Numbered from the stretch's first letter, positions 29,371 to 38,757 are shown. The stretch is DNA of 64,000 nt from Fischerella muscicola SAG 1427-1 = PCC 73103 (GCF_000317245.1 NZ_AJLJ01000050.1:1-64000), one strand, 5' to 3'. The notes: generated by a model not told the origin, from the letters alone. A program made the numbers and translations.

Positions 29371-30252
29371 ATGACCTCGTCTAGAACAAACCAACTCAAA
29401 TCTGAAATTGCTGCTATGCCAACGTGGTTACGTCGCCCAATTGGCAAAGCTAGTGAACTCTCGACGGTACAACGTATTATCAAGCAGCGCCAGATTCATA
29501 CTATTTGTGAAGAAGGACGTTGTCCGAATCGAGGGGAGTGTTACGCGCAAAAAACTGCAACCTTTTTACTTATGGGGCCAACTTGCACTAGATCTTGTGC
29601 TTTTTGTCAAGTAGATAAAGGACATGCACCTATGCCTTTAGATCCAGAGGAACCCAATAAGGTGGCAGAAGCTGTGCAACTGTTGGGACTGCGTTATGTG
29701 GTGCTGACTTCTGTAGCCCGCGATGATTTACATGATCAAGGCGCTGGTTGGTTTGTGAAAACAATGGAAGCGATTCACCAAGTGAACCCAGAGACTCAAA
29801 TTGAGGTGTTGACTCCAGATTTTTATGGAGAACGGCAACGGATAGCTGCGATCGCCAACAAAAAACCAGCTTGTTATAACCATAATATCGAGACTGTACG
29901 ACGCTTAACCGGGCCAGTACGCCGAGGTGCGAAGTACGATCGCTCGCTTTTAGTTTTACAAATTGTCAAAGAAATCGACCCCACTATCCCCACCAAATCC
30001 GGTTTGATGCTAGGACACGGAGAAACTGTAGAAGAAGTCATCGAAACCATGACAGATCTACGCCAAGTCGGATGCGATCGCCTGACGATTGGCCAGTATA
30101 TGCGTCCTTCATTAGAACATTTACCAGTACAAAAATACTGGACACCAGCAGAATTTGATGAATTGGGTGCGATCGCCAAACAAATAGGGTTTAGCCACGT
30201 CCGTTCTGCTCCTCTGGTTCGTAGTTCCTATCATGCTGGGGAAGAAGAGTAG
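29371..30252 (+). CDS. lipA: Lipoyl synthase
   Basis: A 293-residue radical SAM enzyme that inserts two sulfurs into protein-bound octanoyl groups to make lipoate for 2-oxoacid dehydrogenases and the glycine cleavage system. The auxiliary cluster motif is [12 protein letters not shown] and the radical SAM motif is CTRSCAFC. The C-terminal RSSYHAGE contains the conserved Arg-Ser-Ser-Tyr that contacts the auxiliary cluster. I start at the ATG at 29371 ([10 protein letters not shown]); a TTG three codons earlier is also in frame. Cyanobacteria often carry two lipA copies; which one this is cannot be told here. Confidence 0.95.
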   Translation: MTSSRTNQLKSEIAAMPTWLRRPIGKASELSTVQRIIKQRQIHTICEEGRCPNRGECYAQKTATFLLMGPTCTRSCAFCQVDKGHAPMPLDPEEPNKVAEAVQLLGLRYVVLTSVARDDLHDQGAGWFVKTMEAIHQVNPETQIEVLTPDFYGERQRIAAIANKKPACYNHNIETVRRLTGPVRRGAKYDRSLLVLQIVKEIDPTIPTKSGLMLGHGETVEEVIETMTDLRQVGCDRLTIGQYMRPSLEHLPVQKYWTPAEFDELGAIAKQIGFSHVRSAPLVRSSYHAGEEE

Positions 30253-30310
30253 AGCATCGGGCATGGGGCATGGGGTATTGGAAGAGACTTGTCAAAAAAT
30301 CATTTTCCCT

Positions 30311-30337
30311 ACACTTCCCACACTTCCCACACTTCCC
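30311..30337. repeat. 9-bp tandem repeat, three copies
   Basis: Three exact ACACTTCCC units lie downstream of lipA. The unit is one mismatch from the reverse complement of the 9-mer repeated ten times at 47563-47652, so both belong to one minisatellite family. Confidence 0.7.
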
Positions 30338-30477
30338 AAACTCTCCCTTGTCCCCACTCCCTTCCGATCCCCGATCCCCGATTTACCCAAAATCACGAAA
30401 ATATTTTTAACGAAAGTGGCAAATAGGGACATCTGTTTGGTATTTCTGAAGAAGTCCTTAAGTTAGGAGTTCATCCG

Positions 30478-30624
30478 ATGGCTAAAGCAGATACTACAGC
30501 AGATTTACCCGTAGCTAAATCAACAGCAGCTAAACCCCCCTACCCATTTCGTACGGGTTGGGCGTTGGCGCTTTTAGCTCTCAATCTCCTTGTAGCTGCC
30601 TATTACTTCCATATCATTGAATAA
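30478..30624 (+). CDS. psaX: Photosystem I subunit PsaX
   Basis: A 48-residue single-helix subunit at the periphery of cyanobacterial photosystem I. The helix and flank read PYPFRTGWALALLALNLL followed by VAAYYFHIIE; the FRT-W and VAAYYF residues match PsaX of thermophilic and heterocystous cyanobacteria. The N-terminal 18 residues are polar and Ala/Thr-rich. The ATG at 30478 is preceded by AGTTAGGAGTT, a usable ribosome site. It stands alone between lipA and a repeat block. PsaX is missing from many unicellular strains, which supports the taxonomic reading. Confidence 0.93.
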   Translation: MAKADTTADLPVAKSTAAKPPYPFRTGWALALLALNLLVAAYYFHIIE

Positions 30625-30641
30625 TTAAGCAGCCCAACTGA

Positions 30642-30778
30642 GAATGGGAAGGGGATCGGGGATTAGGGATCGGAGAAAGGGACACGAGAGAGAAGCGGGA
30701 CAAGGGAGAAATTTCTCCCAATGCTCAATGCTCCATGCCCAATCCCCAGTCCCCAATCTCTGATCCCCGATCCCCAGA
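30642..30778. repeat. Imperfect inverted repeat of GGGGATCGG-type units
   Basis: The left part (30650-30680) is built of GGGATCGGGGATTAGGGATC-like units and the right part (30735-30778) of CCCCAATCTCTGATCCCCG-like units, so the arms are roughly complementary over about 130 bp. It lies between convergent psaX and the LivH-type permease gene. Similar matter flanks the minisatellite at 47.5-47.8 kb. Confidence 0.6.
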
Positions 30779-31645
30779 TCAGATCGTGCCTCGGAATAAA
30801 CCTTTGGGACGAATGAGCAGCACTAAAATCATAATTAACAGAGCTACACCTTGCTTATACTGAGAACCAAGCAAAGGTGTACTTACTTCTTGGACAATGC
30901 CGATAATAAAAGCAGCAGCGATCGCACCGTAAGGATTACCAATTCCGCCGAGAATTACTGAAGCAAATAAAGGTAGTATTAAAAACCAACCCATATTAGG
31001 GCGTACAGCTTCACTTAGCCCTAACATACTTCCGCCTAAAGAAGTCAAGCTACCTGCTATCACCCAAGTCCACAATACAACTTGGTCAACATTAATACCA
31101 GAAACTCGTGCTAGGTCAATATCATCAGCAACGGCTCGCATTGCTTTACCGATTTTCGTATTTTGTAGGAGGTAATGGAGAACCAAAATGACTAATATTG
31201 CTAAAACAACCACCAACAGCTTGACTTGAGGTATCTTTATTCCCCAAAAATCTAAAGCTTGAGCAACTGGTACATTGTATTTTTGATTGCTACCACCCCA
31301 GAAAAAGATAATGCCATTGCGAAGGAATAGAGCTAGCCCAATGGAAATAATAATAAAGGTGGTGGAAGTCGCCCGAATCGAACGCATTCTTGACCACAGC
31401 AATTTTTCTGACAATAGCATAGCAGCAACAGTCCCTACTGCTGCTAGTATCATTGACAGCCAAATATTTATGCCAGTGGAATTGACAAGCAATGTTAAGT
31501 ATGCACCGAGAGTGAGAAAGTCACCATGGGCAAAATTGGACAACCGTAAAATCCCATAAGTGAGAGTAAGTCCGACTGCACCCAAAGCGATAATACTCCC
31601 TACCGAGATCCCGTTGACGATTAATTGAATTAGTTGTGCATTCAT
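30779..31645 (-). CDS. Branched-chain/neutral amino acid ABC transporter permease (LivH/NatD type)
   Basis: A 288-residue integral membrane permease with about eight hydrophobic segments. GSIIALGAVGLTLTYGILRL and FAHGDFLTLGAYLTLL at the N-terminus and GGIGNPYGAIAAAFIIGI near the C-terminus mark the LivH family. In cyanobacteria this family includes NatD of the N-I neutral amino acid transporter and the longer UrtB of the urea transporter; the short length favours NatD. The partner permease, ATPases and binding protein are not adjacent, which is usual for the dispersed nat genes. Confidence 0.88.
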   Translation of the reverse strand: MNAQLIQLIVNGISVGSIIALGAVGLTLTYGILRLSNFAHGDFLTLGAYLTLLVNSTGINIWLSMILAAVGTVAAMLLSEKLLWSRMRSIRATSTTFIIISIGLALFLRNGIIFFWGGSNQKYNVPVAQALDFWGIKIPQVKLLVVVLAILVILVLHYLLQNTKIGKAMRAVADDIDLARVSGINVDQVVLWTWVIAGSLTSLGGSMLGLSEAVRPNMGWFLILPLFASVILGGIGNPYGAIAAAFIIGIVQEVSTPLLGSQYKQGVALLIMILVLLIRPKGLFRGTI

Positions 31646-31827
31646 AGCGTTATTTTTGTTTTAAGCAATTACAGCATAAAAGTTTCATCAAAAAAATCTT
31701 GTATTGCTTTCAAACTCGACATTTCCAGTTTTAGTCTGTAAATATAAAAAGAGGAGTGCGTTAATATACATAGCATCCTATTTGCACTTTTGTGCAAAGC
31801 TAAACTTCTTAAACGGTCTAGTTGACC

Positions 31828-33672
31828 ATGCAGCAGTATTCAAGCTTACCAGAACCAAACTCACAAGTAGATGCAACACCAACAGTTTTGACAACTATGC
31901 AACAACTGCAAGCTGAGTTGTGGCTGGAACACAGCTTGAGTCGGTTGCAAAATCGCCTCAATGATTGTCTATTAAGTCTGTTAAGTCTGACTAGCAATCA
32001 ACAAACAGTGGCTGGAGAATCAGAAATTTTTCAAACTGTGGTTAATGAACTAAATAGTGTTTTGAATCACACTAAGGTAGCGATCGCACTTGTAGAACCA
32101 CAAAAAACAGTTGGCAAAGTTTGTTTTGTTCCGACTTCAACCTCTCGACATTCACCATCATTAGTGATAGAGGGGATGGTGAACAAGAAAAAAAAACTCC
32201 GTTTGAGATTAACAGAAGAAATAGACATTGATGATTTGCAGTTGCTTGCACAACAAGAACCAGCCAGTGCTTGGCAATTAGCCAATGATATTGATGGCGT
32301 GATTGGTTGGTTAATTATTGCTAGAACACCTGTAGAGTCTGATGTTAATTCATTCAAAGACACTTATGTAGAAATCACACCACAATTGCTGACACGCGCT
32401 GCCCAACAATGCGTTACCACGATAACCCAATTGCGAAAAATACAATCTTTACAGCGCCAATGTCAAAAATTAGAAACTATTAATCAAGAACTAGAACGTA
32501 CTAATCAACTTAAAAATCAATTTTTAGCAAACACCAGTCACGAAATCCGCACTCCTCTAAGTTCAATTACTGGGTTTATCCAACTGCTGATAGCCCAAGG
32601 GTATGAACCATCCAAAGAACGTCATCAAGAATATTTAACCATTATTCAATCTAGTAGTAAGCACCTGTTGGCATTAATTAACGATATTTTGGATTTATCT
32701 AAAATTGAAGCTAATCAGTTAGAAATGCAATGGGAACAAGTTGATTTGCAAAAATTATGTCGTAATGTTTTAATTCTCTTGAAAGAAAAAGCTACTAATA
32801 AAGGTTTAAAACTATCACTCGAATTAGACCCGAATGTTAATACCTTATTAGCCGATTCTTTGCGACTCAAGCAAATGCTACTGAACTTGTTGTTTAATGC
32901 CATTAAATTCACCACTAATGGCAGTGTTGGCTTACAAGTTAAACTCAACAATTCTTGGATATATTTTACAGTTTGGGATACTGGTATTGGTATCTCTCAA
33001 GAACATCAAGCAAAACTTTTTCAACCTTATTTTCAAATTTATAACAGCGTAGTTAGTCAAAACGAAGGCACTGGTTTAGGATTGGTAGTCACTAGAAAAC
33101 TCGCTGAACTTCATGGTGGTAGGGTAGAAGTAGAATCAGAACTAGATCGTGGTTCTCGGTTTACAATTGTACTACCCCTCAAGCAGCAGGGCGAGGAAAT
33201 ACAAGAAGACGCGGAGAGCGAAGAAGAAACAGAGATTGAAAGACGCGGGGACGCGGAAAATTCTCCTATCCCCGCGTCACCGCGTCACCGCGTCAGCGTT
33301 TCCTCTTCTGACTCTCCAAATATTTTGTTAGTAGAAGACGACTCACACAATGCCCAATTAATACAAATTTATCTGCAAAGATTGGGTTATCAAATTAATT
33401 TGGTCAATAACGCAGAGCAAATGTGGAAAATATTAGGCCAGCAAAAGCCAGCAATAATTTTATTAGATATTAAATTACCAGATGAGAATGGTCTAGCAAT
33501 CATACAAAAGTTGCGAGAACATCAGCAGTATCGAACTATTCCGATAATTGTACAAACTGCAATGGCGATGAAAGGCGATCGCGAAATTTGTCTAGCAGCA
33601 GGAGTCAATGAATATATTGCTAAACCGATAGATTTGCCATTGTTAGGAAATTTGGTATCAAAATATATATGA
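31828..33672 (+). CDS. Hybrid sensor histidine kinase with C-terminal receiver
   Basis: A 614-residue soluble protein. An N-terminal GAF-like region (about residues 25-195) and a short coiled coil lead to HisKA with His238 (FLANTSHEIRTPLSS). HATPase_c follows (DTGIGISQEH, GTGLGLVVTRKL), then a charged linker (about 455-495) and a receiver with Asp547 (IILLDIKLPDENG). The order suggests an intramolecular relay. The linker is unusual: its DNA (about 33195-33300) consists of GACGCGG and CCGCGTCA repeats like those in spacers. I start at the ATG at 31828; a TTG two codons earlier is in frame. It is divergent from the LivH-type gene. Confidence 0.92.
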   Translation: MQQYSSLPEPNSQVDATPTVLTTMQQLQAELWLEHSLSRLQNRLNDCLLSLLSLTSNQQTVAGESEIFQTVVNELNSVLNHTKVAIALVEPQKTVGKVCFVPTSTSRHSPSLVIEGMVNKKKKLRLRLTEEIDIDDLQLLAQQEPASAWQLANDIDGVIGWLIIARTPVESDVNSFKDTYVEITPQLLTRAAQQCVTTITQLRKIQSLQRQCQKLETINQELERTNQLKNQFLANTSHEIRTPLSSITGFIQLLIAQGYEPSKERHQEYLTIIQSSSKHLLALINDILDLSKIEANQLEMQWEQVDLQKLCRNVLILLKEKATNKGLKLSLELDPNVNTLLADSLRLKQMLLNLLFNAIKFTTNGSVGLQVKLNNSWIYFTVWDTGIGISQEHQAKLFQPYFQIYNSVVSQNEGTGLGLVVTRKLAELHGGRVEVESELDRGSRFTIVLPLKQQGEEIQEDAESEEETEIERRGDAENSPIPASPRHRVSVSSSDSPNILLVEDDSHNAQLIQIYLQRLGYQINLVNNAEQMWKILGQQKPAIILLDIKLPDENGLAIIQKLREHQQYRTIPIIVQTAMAMKGDREICLAAGVNEYIAKPIDLPLLGNLVSKYI

Positions 33673-33702
33673 ACAGGGAACAGGGAACAGGGAACAGGGA
33701 AC
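33671..33702. repeat. Heptamer tandem repeat (GAACAGG)
   Basis: Four exact GAACAGG units plus a partial fifth, overlapping the TGA stop of the hybrid kinase. This is a typical short tandemly repeated repetitive sequence of heterocystous cyanobacteria. Confidence 0.85.
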
Positions 33703-34066
33703 GTGAAATATCAAGTGTACTGAGTTTTTTAAGGGCAGAGAGCAGGCTATGCCAACAAAAATCAAATATGAGTTCTATAGTCCAGTTTTATCTAAATAAA
33801 ACAGTAACAGTAATTTTATATAACAGAATTTTTCTTAATTGCAAAGATCAATGATTTGTAATTTATATTAAGTCTTATTGCAAAAATGTTAAGTAAGTAT
33901 ACCAAAATTTTTATAACAAATTTAAATATTTTAAAAGCCCACATTCGTTATTTTATAAGCTTATTTTAATCTAGCCTTAACTCTAAAATACCTGAATTTT
34001 CTCGATAATAACTATCGATTAGTCCACTGCCGATAGACTTATTTAGAAATAATAAGAGAGGGTTTA
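33703..34066. other. Intergenic region upstream of phoX
   Basis: AT-rich spacer of 364 bp. At 33976-33993 the sequence CTTAACTCTAAAATACCT weakly resembles two Pho-box half-sites 11 bp apart, about 75 bp before the phoX start; the second half is poor. Nothing else was recognised. Confidence 0.4.
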
Positions 34067-35323
34067 GTGACCTTATCAAGACGTCAGTTTTTTACGCTGG
34101 CTGGCACAAGTACTGCTGGTGCTCTACTGTTATCGCCATTGCAAGCTTTCTATGCCAAAAGAACTTTAGCAGCCGGACCTTACGGTGCTCTACAATCTGA
34201 CCCTATGGGTGTTCTGGATCTACCTGCCGGATTTTCTTATGTGAGATTGTCTGAGACAGGGCAAACGATGACCGACGGCTACAAAGTTCCAGGTGGACAT
34301 GATGGTATGGGGGCATTTTCAGGAGCGAATGGTAATACAATTCTGATCCGCAACCATGAACTCTCACCAACATCAAGTAATGGTCTTGGCGCACCCAATT
34401 CTAAGAAATACGACACCAAAGGAAGAGGTGGTACAACAACTTTGGTAGTCAGTCCCAATCGCACTTTAATCAGTCACTACGGTTCTTTGGCAGGTACATA
34501 TCGTAACTGCGCTGGTGGACCAACCCCTTGGGGCTCGTGGCTCAGTTGCGAAGAGAGTTTTGAAACGGGAAATAAGAAGCATGGCTATGTATTTGAAGTA
34601 CCTAGTAGCGCAACTGGGTTTGTCACACCCGTAGCCCTGACGGCGATGGGTCGTTTCAATCATGAAGCGGCAGCTGTAGACCCCAATACAGGCTATGTGT
34701 ATCTGACTGAAGACCGGGGCGATGGCTTGTTATATCGCTTTGTACCTAACTCACAGAATAACTTGAGCGCAGGTGGTACGCTGTATGCTTTGAGAATTAC
34801 TACAAGACCCCAAGCAAACACCACAACAGGATTTACAGTGGGTCAAGCCTTTGCAGTGGATTGGGTTCGGATTACCAACCCCGATCCTTCAACTGATACA
34901 GTACGGGCTGAGGGCTTTAACTTAGGAGCTGCAAAATTTGCTCGTGGCGAAGGCATTTTCTATGGCAACGGAGATATCTATTTCTGCTGTACCAGTGGTG
35001 GAAGTGCTGGATTGGGCCAAATCTGGCGCTATACCCCTGCAACTGAAACGCTTCGTCTGTACATAGAACCTAACAATGGAGGTATTCTAGACTTCCCAGA
35101 TAACATTGTCGTTGCGCCTAATGGTGACTTATTCCTCTGCGAGGATGGTAGCGGTACTGACTTTATTGTGGGTATCACGCCAAGCGGCGCACTTTATAAA
35201 TTTGCACGAAATGCCTTAAATACAAACGAGTTTGCTGGAGTTTGCTTCTCACCTAACGGGCAAACTATGTTTGTGAATATGCAGACACCAGGAATTACTT
35301 TTGCTATTTGGGGTCCCTGGTAA
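34067..35323 (+). CDS. PhoX-like (DUF839) phosphatase with Tat signal
   Basis: A 418-residue exported protein of the DUF839/PhoX family, Ca/Fe-dependent alkaline phosphatases that release phosphate from esters in the periplasm. The twin-arginine signal is SRRQFFTLAG at residues 4-13, followed by a hydrophobic stretch and an AQAF-like end. Family blocks include ILIRNHELSP, NCAGGPTPWGSWLSCEES and GRFNHEAAAVD, with acidic metal ligands later (LCEDGSGTDF). The start is GTG 34067. It lies 7 kb from the pst operon, and a weak Pho-like motif lies upstream, which fits phosphate-starvation control, though this is inference. Confidence 0.87.
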   Translation: MTLSRRQFFTLAGTSTAGALLLSPLQAFYAKRTLAAGPYGALQSDPMGVLDLPAGFSYVRLSETGQTMTDGYKVPGGHDGMGAFSGANGNTILIRNHELSPTSSNGLGAPNSKKYDTKGRGGTTTLVVSPNRTLISHYGSLAGTYRNCAGGPTPWGSWLSCEESFETGNKKHGYVFEVPSSATGFVTPVALTAMGRFNHEAAAVDPNTGYVYLTEDRGDGLLYRFVPNSQNNLSAGGTLYALRITTRPQANTTTGFTVGQAFAVDWVRITNPDPSTDTVRAEGFNLGAAKFARGEGIFYGNGDIYFCCTSGGSAGLGQIWRYTPATETLRLYIEPNNGGILDFPDNIVVAPNGDLFLCEDGSGTDFIVGITPSGALYKFARNALNTNEFAGVCFSPNGQTMFVNMQTPGITFAIWGPW

Positions 35324-35521
35324 AATCAGAGCATAGTTTGATGGAAAAATGGGGTGAGAATGATTTACTCCGTATTCTTTCTTACCAGAAACTTAGCGGG
35401 AGCGTGAAAGCCCCTGTCTTTCTAAGTAGGGGATGAAACGCGACACGGCGGGATTTATCCCGCCGTCTCCACGTAATCTTAATATTATAAAAGCGTAAAT
35501 AATGAGATAATAAATAAGATT

Positions 35522-35532
35522 AAGGAGGTGAT
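35522..35532 (+). promoter_or_regulatory. Extended Shine-Dalgarno deciding the tnpB start
   Basis: AAGGAGGTGAT matches the full anti-Shine-Dalgarno end of 16S rRNA over 11 bases. Its spacing points to the TTG at 35537 (YGCQQIL...) as start, not the GTG at 35528, which lies within the site itself. Confidence 0.75.
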
Positions 35533-35536
35533 TTAT

Positions 35537-36832
35537 TTGTACGGTTGCCAGCAAATTTTGATTCATACTGATAAAATCTTAAAAGCAATTTTAGAGTTCA
35601 TCTGTTCTGAATCAAATAAACTATCAAATGGCGCTATCTACTACGCTCGTCAGGTATGGTTTAAAGCTAAACGCTACATAACTAAATTTGAGTTAGATAG
35701 CGAGATGAAGTCAAACCGCCATTTTCAAACACTCTATTCTCAAGCGGCACAACAATTATGCCGTTCCGTGTACGAGTCGTTTGCATCTTTTAAGCAGCTT
35801 AATGTTTTATACAAACGTGGTGAGTTGGTAGACAAACCAAAACCTCCAAAGTACAGAAAGAATGGTTTCAACCTAGTTAGCTATCCAAAGCAGGCATTAA
35901 AGCTAAAAGATGGACAAATCAGGATACCGCTTGGCTCTCAAGTAAAGTCTTGGTTTAAGCTAGATTCTTTTACTCTGCCAATGCCCTCAAATCTCAAATT
36001 TGAGGATATCAAAGAATTAAGAATTCTACCTAGAAATCGTTGCTTTTATGCGGAGTTCATCTATAAATCTAATACCGTAAATTCGGACGTAGATAAAAGT
36101 AGAGTCTTGGGTATAGACCACGGATTAAATAACTGGTTAACTTGCGTTTCTAATGTAGGAACAAGCTTTATTGTTGATGGACGACACGTCAAAAGCTTAA
36201 ATCGTTGGTATAACAAACAAGTAGCAATAATTAAAGAGAGTAAACCCCAAGGGTTCTGGTCAAACAAACTTGCTGCTATCACTGAGAAACGTAATCGCCA
36301 GATTAGGGATGCAATCAATAAGGTGGCGCGGCTTGTTATTAGTCACTGTCTGAATAATCGCATTGGACGAGTTGTATTTGGATGGGGTCAAGGTATCAAA
36401 CAAGAGATTAATTTAGGTCAGAAGCGCAACCAACAATTTGTCCAAATCCCAACTGCTAGACTCAAACAGCGAGTTGAGCAATTATGCCAACAGTACGGCA
36501 TTGAGTTTGTAGAAACAGAAGAAGCCAACACCTCAGCAGCATCATTTGTTGATGGTGACACACTTCCGAAGCATGGTGAAAAACCCGATAACTGGAAATC
36601 TTCTGGACGTAGAGTAAAACGTGGATTGTTCCGTACAGCATTGAATTGGTACATCAACGCAGATTGCAATGGTGCGGCCAATATCATCCGCAAAGTAAGC
36701 ACAACACTTGGACTTGATTTAAGTGGAGTGTCTAGGGGTGCTTTGACTCACCCCACCCGGCAATATATCTGGGTGACAGCTAAAAAGAAGGCGATCTTCG
36801 CGGATTTATCCCGTTGCGTAGCATCCTTTTAG
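35537..36832 (+). CDS. tnpB: RNA-guided nuclease TnpB (IS1341-type OrfB)
   Basis: A 431-residue TnpB, ancestor family of Cas12, which cuts DNA matching the guide of the element's right-end RNA. The N-terminus YGCQQILIHTDK...LEFICSESNKLSNGAIYYAR is the OrfB helix-turn-helix part. RuvC residues are visible: Asp in VLGIDHGLNNWL, Glu in EFVETEEANTSAAS, and Asp in YINADCNGAANII. The zinc-finger cysteines are absent, as in the cyanobacterial subgroup whose finger region reads GRRVKRGLF. The length is full and no frameshift is seen, so it may be active. The right-end hairpin lies just past its stop. Confidence 0.93.
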   Translation: MYGCQQILIHTDKILKAILEFICSESNKLSNGAIYYARQVWFKAKRYITKFELDSEMKSNRHFQTLYSQAAQQLCRSVYESFASFKQLNVLYKRGELVDKPKPPKYRKNGFNLVSYPKQALKLKDGQIRIPLGSQVKSWFKLDSFTLPMPSNLKFEDIKELRILPRNRCFYAEFIYKSNTVNSDVDKSRVLGIDHGLNNWLTCVSNVGTSFIVDGRHVKSLNRWYNKQVAIIKESKPQGFWSNKLAAITEKRNRQIRDAINKVARLVISHCLNNRIGRVVFGWGQGIKQEINLGQKRNQQFVQIPTARLKQRVEQLCQQYGIEFVETEEANTSAASFVDGDTLPKHGEKPDNWKSSGRRVKRGLFRTALNWYINADCNGAANIIRKVSTTLGLDLSGVSRGALTHPTRQYIWVTAKKKAIFADLSRCVASF

Positions 36833-36865
36833 AATCCCCGCATCTAAAGAGCGGTGAGAAGTCAA
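36700..36865 (+). ncRNA. Predicted omega RNA (reRNA) of the TnpB element
   Basis: In this group the guide RNA scaffold overlaps the 3' end of tnpB and runs to the right end of the element. The stretch contains GGGGTGCTTTGACTCACCCC (36735-36754) and GCGGATTTATCCCGTTGCG, followed by the terminal hairpin. The guide would be the flanking DNA from about 36866 (CCTATAACAATG). Inferred from family knowledge and position; the 5' end is approximate. Confidence 0.45.
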
Positions 36866-36965
36866 CCTATAACAATGTCTAGTTTGGGTAAATGAGAAGA
36901 TGAAACGGTGGGGGCTTGTAAAATGTAATTGGTAGGGTGCTTTAGTTTTTGGTTAAATTAATATA

Positions 36966-37802
36966 ATGATACTGACAGAAAAATTTGAGCAACTAAAAGC
37001 AATATTTGCACAGGTGCAGCAAGCTTTAATTGCTTACTCTGGTGGTGTTGATAGTACTTTGGTTGCTAAGGTTGCTTATGATGTCTTGGGCGATCGCGCT
37101 TTGGCTGTAACAGCTGTTTCACCAAGTCTGTTACCTGAAGAATTGGAAGATGCCAAAATTCAAGCAGCAACGATTGGGATTCCCCATCAAATCATCGCCA
37201 CACACGAGATGGAAAATCCGAATTACACTTCCAACCCTGTTAACCGTTGTTATTTCTGCAAAAGTGAATTACACGATACCCTGAAACCTTTAGCTGTGGA
37301 AATGGGTTATCCCTACGTAATCGATGGGGTAAATGCTGATGACTTGCATGATTATCGCCCAGGAATTCAGGCGGCAAAAGAGAGAGGTGTGCGATCGCCT
37401 CTCGCAGAAGTTGGTATTACCAAAGCCGAAGTTCGACAACTTTCTCAACAACTCGGTTTACCTTGGTGGGATAAACCCGCTCAACCTTGTCTGAGTTCCC
37501 GTTTTCCCTATGGCGAAGAAATTACTGTAGCGAAGTTACAACGTGTAGGTAGGGCAGAAATTTATCTGCGTAAGTTAGGATGGAAAAATTTACGAGTGCG
37601 TTCAGAAGGCGATACTGCCAGAATTGAATTATCACCAGAACAAATCAAAGATTTTGTGTTAAATACAGATTTAAAATCAGTAGTTTCCACATTTCAAGAG
37701 TTTGGTTTTATCCACGTAACTCTAGATCTGGAAGGTTATAGCAGTGGCAAATTAAATCGAGTTTTAAATCGCCAAGAAGCCTTTATTCAAGCTGCACATT
37801 AA
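36966..37802 (+). CDS. larE: ATP-dependent sacrificial sulfur transferase LarE
   Basis: A 278-residue PP-loop enzyme that adenylates a pyridinium dicarboxylate mononucleotide and donates sulfur from its own cysteine during synthesis of the nickel pincer cofactor. The PP-loop is AYSGGVDSTLVAKVA. The sacrificial cysteine is Cys175 in QPCLSSRFPYGEE, equivalent to Cys176 of the Lactobacillus enzyme. CYFCKSELHD is also conserved. LarB, LarC and LarA are not nearby, so its role in a full pathway is not shown here. It sits between the TnpB element and the converging pst operon. Confidence 0.93.
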   Translation: MILTEKFEQLKAIFAQVQQALIAYSGGVDSTLVAKVAYDVLGDRALAVTAVSPSLLPEELEDAKIQAATIGIPHQIIATHEMENPNYTSNPVNRCYFCKSELHDTLKPLAVEMGYPYVIDGVNADDLHDYRPGIQAAKERGVRSPLAEVGITKAEVRQLSQQLGLPWWDKPAQPCLSSRFPYGEEITVAKLQRVGRAEIYLRKLGWKNLRVRSEGDTARIELSPEQIKDFVLNTDLKSVVSTFQEFGFIHVTLDLEGYSSGKLNRVLNRQEAFIQAAH

Positions 37803-37838
37803 AAAAGCTAGTTCCCTTTCCCTCTAGAAAACTAGCTT
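37801..37838 (-). terminator. Rho-independent terminator of the pst operon
   Basis: On the minus strand AAGCTAGTT (37838-37830) and AACTAGCTT (37813-37805) form a 9-bp stem. It is followed by a run of six T (complement of 37801-37806). The stem starts 54 bp after the pstB stop. The T-run overlaps the larE stop codon on the other strand. Confidence 0.8.
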
Positions 37839-37891
37839 CGTAACTTCACTTTATGCATCTTAAAATTGCTGACCTGTTTAAGGTACAATCT

Positions 37892-38698
37892 TTAACCGAA
37901 CTTACCGCTAACGTATTCCTTAGTGGCTTCTTGTTGAGGATTTTGGAAAATTGCCTCTGTACGGTCAAATTCTACTAAATAGCCAGTCCGTCCACCTTTT
38001 TCTGATGTCTGGACGTTGAAAAAAGCTGTCATATCCGACACACGGGAAGCTTGTTGCATGTTGTGAGTGACAATCACCACGGTATAGCGTTGTTTGAGTT
38101 CGTGGATTAGTTCTTCAACTTGCAAAGTAGAAATAGGGTCAAGCGCCGAACAAGGTTCATCCATTAAAATGACATCTGGCTGAACAGCGATCGCACGAGC
38201 AATACATAAACGCTGTTGTTGACCACCAGACAAAGATAAACCACTTTGCTTGAGTTTGTCTTTCACATCTTCCCACAAAGCAGCTTGTTTGAGCGATCGC
38301 TCTACCAATTCATCCATGTCTCCTTTGTAGCCGTTGAGTCTTGGTCCAAAAGCGATATTGTCGTAAATTGATTTGGGGAAAGGATTTGGTCTTTGAAACA
38401 CCATCCCGATTTTACGGCGCACTTCTACAGGGTCAACCTGGGGTGCATAGAGGTTTTCGCCATAATAAAAAACTTTACCTTCTGCCCGAAATGATTCAAT
38501 GAGATCATTGAGGCGGTTATAACATCTAAGTAAAGTACTTTTACCACATCCAGATGGGCCAATAAAGGCTGTAACGCGATTTTTCTGGACATCCATCCAG
38601 ATATCACGTACTGCTAAGAAGCTACCGTAGTAGATGTTAAGACCCTCGGCTCGTAAAACAGTGTCTGTTTGGTTGGCGGTGCTTATGTTTGTTACCAT
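37892..38698 (-). CDS. pstB: Phosphate ABC transporter ATP-binding protein
   Basis: The 268-residue ATPase of the high-affinity phosphate transporter. Walker A is GPSGCGKST, the signature is [16 protein letters not shown], Walker B is [13 protein letters not shown], and the switch His is in [10 protein letters not shown]. The C-terminal [13 protein letters not shown] is typical of PstB. It is the last gene of pstS-pstC-pstA-pstB, 59 bp after pstA, and is followed by a terminator. Confidence 0.97.
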   Translation of the reverse strand: MVTNISTANQTDTVLRAEGLNIYYGSFLAVRDIWMDVQKNRVTAFIGPSGCGKSTLLRCYNRLNDLIESFRAEGKVFYYGENLYAPQVDPVEVRRKIGMVFQRPNPFPKSIYDNIAFGPRLNGYKGDMDELVERSLKQAALWEDVKDKLKQSGLSLSGGQQQRLCIARAIAVQPDVILMDEPCSALDPISTLQVEELIHELKQRYTVVIVTHNMQQASRVSDMTAFFNVQTSEKGGRTGYLVEFDRTEAIFQNPQQEATKEYVSGKFG

Positions 38699-38757
38699 AA
38701 ATACTAGAATTGCTAACTTGACGATTTAATAAAGATGTGATATGCAGCAGATTGGCA

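Larger units (their letters stand above)
35380..36865 (+). mobile_element. IS200/IS605-group (IS1341-type) element with tnpB only
   Basis: The element has no Y1 transposase (tnpA), only tnpB. The left side holds hairpins: CCCCTG...AGTAGGGG at about 35411-35431 and GGCGGGATTTATCCCGCC at 35446-35463. The right side ends in a short hairpin (CCCCGC...GCGGTG) followed by AGAAGTCAA near 36865, a right end usual for such elements. The left boundary is uncertain to within tens of bases, and no target duplication is expected for this group. Without tnpA it would need transposase in trans. Confidence 0.75.
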
